Assembly: GCA_050742535.1 (NCBI GenBank)
Contig: JBOGIQ010000290.1
Location: 1-7,934, forward strand
Direction of reading: 5' to 3'
From: Gp6-AA40 sp050742535
GTDB lineage: Bacteria > Acidobacteriota > Vicinamibacteria > Vicinamibacterales > UBA2999
DNA: 7,934 nucleotides
Shown here: positions 6,061-7,934 of the stretch, in pieces
Numbering within the stretch: position 1 is the first letter of the stretch
How the letters are laid out: each line of letters opens with the position of its first letter
Notes under the pieces: model-generated
The model's database searches: none
Told to the model about the DNA's origin: nothing
Seen by the model: the letters and a program-made list of their open reading frames with translations, nothing else
Program-made: the position numbers and the translations under genes

Positions 6061-6903
6061 ATGAATCGCGCACGTTTCATCGCAATGTTGTTGGTAGCTC
6101 TCGGGACGCTGTCGGCGTACGCGCAGGAGCGCATTCCGGCCGGGGCTCCACAGAACGGCCCGCGGTTCGACGTCGTCTCCATCAAGCGAAGCCAGACGAA
6201 GGACACGGATACGAGCTGGGGGGTTCAGCCCGGAGGCCGCTGGCGGATGCACAACCTCGCGGTGTCGGTTCTCATTCGGGAGGCGTTTCCCGCACAAGTC
6301 AACGATTTGATTGGCGCGCCAGACTGGGTCACGTCCGACCGCTACGATATCGAAGCGCGCGCGGAAGGCAACCCCACGCGTGAGCAGATGCGGCCGATGC
6401 TGCAGACGCTGGTGGCGGAGCGATTTCAGTTTGCCGCGCACTATGAAACCGTCGAACGTCCGGTCTTCGCGCTGGTCGTCGCCAGGACCGACGGACGAAC
6501 CAGGCCGGGGCTGGTCCGCTCGTCCATCGACTGTGCGGCGGTGGCCGCCGCACGCCGCGAGAACCGCGAGCCGGACGTTCCGGCGCCGGCCAATGGTGCG
6601 CGTCCGTGCGCGTGGAACGCGAGCTATGGACCGGACGGCGTCACCGTCCGCTTTGGCGGGCTGCCGCTGTCCCGCCTTGCGGAAAGCGTCGGAACCCCGG
6701 ACGGCCGCGTCATCATCGACCGGACCGGGCTGACTGGCGGATACGAATTCACCCTGACATTCACTCAGCAGCCAGCGCCGGGCGACGATAACGCGTCGCT
6801 CTTCACTGCCCTCGAGGAGCAACTCGGGCTCAAGCTGGTCCCCGACCGCGCGCCGCTCAGGGTGCTGGTCGTCGATCGCATCGAGCGGCCTCGTGAGAAT
6901 TAG
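6061..6903 (+). CDS. TIGR03435-family exported protein of unknown function
   Basis: The 280-residue product starts with a signal peptide (MNRARF, then IAMLLVALGTLSAYAQ) and then follows the TIGR03435 'soil-associated protein' pattern step by step: FDVVSIKRS, GGRWRMHNLAVSVLIREAF, a GAPDWVTSDRYDIEARAEG block, REQMRPMLQTLVAERFQF, the ETVERPVFALVVA strand, IIDRTGLTGGYEFTLTF and the ending FTALEEQLGLKLVPDRAPL followed by RVLVVDRIERP. This order and ending are strongly diagnostic. The family has many paralogues in Acidobacteria such as Solibacter; its function is not established. It is expected outside the cytoplasmic membrane. It follows the kinase after 76 bases holding the heptamer array, and is followed after 86 bases by the haemoglobin gene. 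No catalytic motif is visible. Confidence 0.9.
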   Translation: MNRARFIAMLLVALGTLSAYAQERIPAGAPQNGPRFDVVSIKRSQTKDTDTSWGVQPGGRWRMHNLAVSVLIREAFPAQVNDLIGAPDWVTSDRYDIEARAEGNPTREQMRPMLQTLVAERFQFAAHYETVERPVFALVVARTDGRTRPGLVRSSIDCAAVAAARRENREPDVPAPANGARPCAWNASYGPDGVTVRFGGLPLSRLAESVGTPDGRVIIDRTGLTGGYEFTLTFTQQPAPGDDNASLFTALEEQLGLKLVPDRAPLRVLVVDRIERPREN

Positions 6904-6989
6904 GCCGGAGGCCTCGCTTTACATCCGAATCGTCGCTTCGCCCGTAGTGAGGGACAGGCGCGCCAAGCATCGGCGCCGGGAGGAGCAGT

Positions 6990-7448
6990 ATGGGTGTGAG
7001 CGTTCGCGCGATTCTGTTGACGGCGGTCCTGGCGAGTGTGGCCGCGACACCGTCCTTTGGCGGCCAGGCGAAAGAGAAGTCGCTCTACGACCGGCTTGGC
7101 GGCACATCAGCGATCACCGCCGTCGTCGATGAGTTTGTCGCCAGGGTCGCTGCCGACCAGCGCATCAATCGTTACTTTGCCTCCGTGGCTTCGGACGCTG
7201 CGCGGCTCACGGCGTTCAAGGGCAGGCTCGTCGATCAGATTTGCCAGGCGAGCGGCGGGCCGTGCAAGTACACGGGCAAGGACATGAAGAGCGCGCACGC
7301 GGGGATGGGCATCACTGGAGCCGAGTTCGACGCGCTGGTCGAAGACCTCGCCGGTGCGCTCGACCGGTTCAAGGTCGGCCCTCGCGAGAAGGAACAGCTG
7401 CTCGGCGCCCTTGGTCCGATGAAGACCGATATCGTCGAACGCCGATAA
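6990..7448 (+). CDS. Exported group 1 truncated haemoglobin (2/2 globin)
   Basis: The 152-residue product has a signal peptide (GVSVRAILLTAVLASVAATPSFGG) and then a complete group 1 truncated globin: SLYDRLGGTSAITAVVDEF (A/B helices), the glycine pair and YTGKDMKSAHAGMGIT, in which H103 is the proximal haem ligand F8. Such globins bind O2, NO or CO, or move electrons. By hand alignment to M. tuberculosis trHbN, the distal Tyr B10 is replaced by Val50 and Gln E11 by Leu80, so the usual hydrogen-bonding pair for bound O2 is absent. Two cysteines, C85 and C92, flank the GGP turn. Export implies folding and haem loading outside the cytoplasmic membrane. The ATG at 6990 has AGGAG at 6981-6985. It ends nine bases before the convergent decarboxylase gene. 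Confidence 0.9.
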   Translation: MGVSVRAILLTAVLASVAATPSFGGQAKEKSLYDRLGGTSAITAVVDEFVARVAADQRINRYFASVASDAARLTAFKGRLVDQICQASGGPCKYTGKDMKSAHAGMGITGAEFDALVEDLAGALDRFKVGPREKEQLLGALGPMKTDIVERR

Positions 7449-7457
7449 TCCGGAAGT

Positions 7458-7934
7458 CTACGGGCGGAGCGCGCGGTCGGCTTCGGCGCCGAGCCGGGAG
7501 AGCAGCGGCAGCAGCGCCTCGACGTCCGCCTGCGACGTCCGGAAGTTGACAATGCAGGCGCGCAGGGCGAAGCGGCCGTTCACCATCGCCTTGGATAGAA
7601 AGGCGTCGCCGCTGCGCTCCACCCGCGACAGCAGTTCCTGATTCAGGCGCTGCAGGTAGTCCTCGGCATCCGGCGATCCCGCCAGATCGCGCGGCACATA
7701 GCGGAACGTCGTGATGCTGAGGTGCTGCGTCAACGCCTCGAAATCCGGGTGCTCGCGCACCAGCGCGTGCAGGTGTCTCGACAGCCGCATGTCGTCGCCG
7801 ATCATCTGCCGGTAGCCCGACCATCCAACCTGCCGCAGCGCCAGCCACACCTTCAGCGCCCTGAACCCGCGCGAGTTCTGCGGGCCGTAGTCGAAGTAGT
7901 TCGTCACCTCGTGATCGAAGTGGTAGTAGCTCGG
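7458..7934 (-). CDS. Pyridoxal-dependent decarboxylase, C-terminal part (5' end outside the window)
   Basis: The frame is open to the right edge and ends in TAG at 7458-7460, giving the last 158 residues. It reads PSYYHFDHEVTNYFDYG, then PQNSRGFRALKVWLALRQVG, GYRQMIGDDMRLSRHLHALV, LSITTFRYVPRDL and a final ACIVNFRTSQADVEALLPLL. This is the C-terminal small domain of group II pyridoxal-phosphate decarboxylases (aromatic-L-amino-acid / tyrosine / glutamate-like), which remove CO2 from amino acids. The PLP-binding lysine lies outside the window, so substrate and activity cannot be judged. The small-domain strand pattern VNGRFALRACIVNFRTS is well kept. It is convergent with the haemoglobin gene. 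Confidence 0.9.
   Translation of the reverse strand, partial: PSYYHFDHEVTNYFDYGPQNSRGFRALKVWLALRQVGWSGYRQMIGDDMRLSRHLHALVREHPDFEALTQHLSITTFRYVPRDLAGSPDAEDYLQRLNQELLSRVERSGDAFLSKAMVNGRFALRACIVNFRTSQADVEALLPLLSRLGAEADRALRP

Noticed and set aside
3564..6206. An 880-codon open frame on the minus strand opposite the kinase gene
   Set aside because: It mirrors the codon pattern of the kinase, is very rich in arginine and histidine, has no recognisable domain and runs through the intergenic repeats. Such long antisense frames are common in high-GC DNA.
5773..6822. Minus-strand frame of 349 codons opposite the kinase end and TIGR03435 gene
   Set aside because: Arginine-rich shadow with no recognisable domain; the plus strand carries well supported genes.
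6904..6989. A terminator or promoter in the gap before the haemoglobin gene
   Set aside because: Only a five-base AGGCC/GGCCT stem near 6902-6914 and a GGCGCGCC palindrome are visible, with no T-run and no convincing -10/-35 pair.

Overview
This window looks like an ordinary stretch of chromosome from a high-GC soil or environmental bacterium, most likely an acidobacterium of the Vicinamibacteria type. The basis for that is a TIGR03435-family exported protein (a family expanded in soil Acidobacteria), a Ser/Thr protein kinase carrying a TolB-like domain and TPRs, many single exported enzymes, and three kinds of short intergenic repeat that I recall from such genomes. The taxonomic call is inference; there is no rRNA or marker gene here.

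Layout from left to right. (1) The C-terminal end of a TetR-type regulator overlaps by four bases (ATGA) a gene for an SRPBCC/AHSA1-like protein with a signal peptide. (2) A near-perfect 50-base hairpin built of CACGAAG units separates this pair from a convergent VOC (glyoxalase-fold) gene. (3) Divergent from the VOC gene is a membrane-anchored protein whose outer part carries six repeated (S/T)MG motifs, as in LiaF/DUF4097-like beta-solenoid 'toast rack' domains. (4) Convergent with that is an exported metal-dependent amidohydrolase. (5) Its leader holds a 39-base tandem duplication with two GTCCGCC/GGCGGAC hairpins, and beyond it a divergent gene encodes a complete Ser/Thr protein kinase fused to a TolB-like domain and TPRs. 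(6) A run of G/T-rich heptamers lies between the kinase and a TIGR03435-family gene. (7) An exported group 1 truncated haemoglobin follows. (8) The right edge holds the C-terminal third of a pyridoxal-dependent decarboxylase on the minus strand.

The genes do not form one obvious pathway. The only clear operon is TetR-SRPBCC; kinase, TIGR03435 gene and haemoglobin are co-oriented and might be co-transcribed, but gaps of 76 and 86 bases make that uncertain. Five of the eight complete genes have an N-terminal export or anchor signal, so much of the region concerns the cell envelope.

I see no CRISPR array, RNA gene, transposase, phage gene or defence cassette, and no gene-free stretch over 300 bases. 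I do not see a convincing new multi-gene system. The most interesting items are the three intergenic repeat families and the exported haemoglobin with an altered, apolar distal haem pocket.
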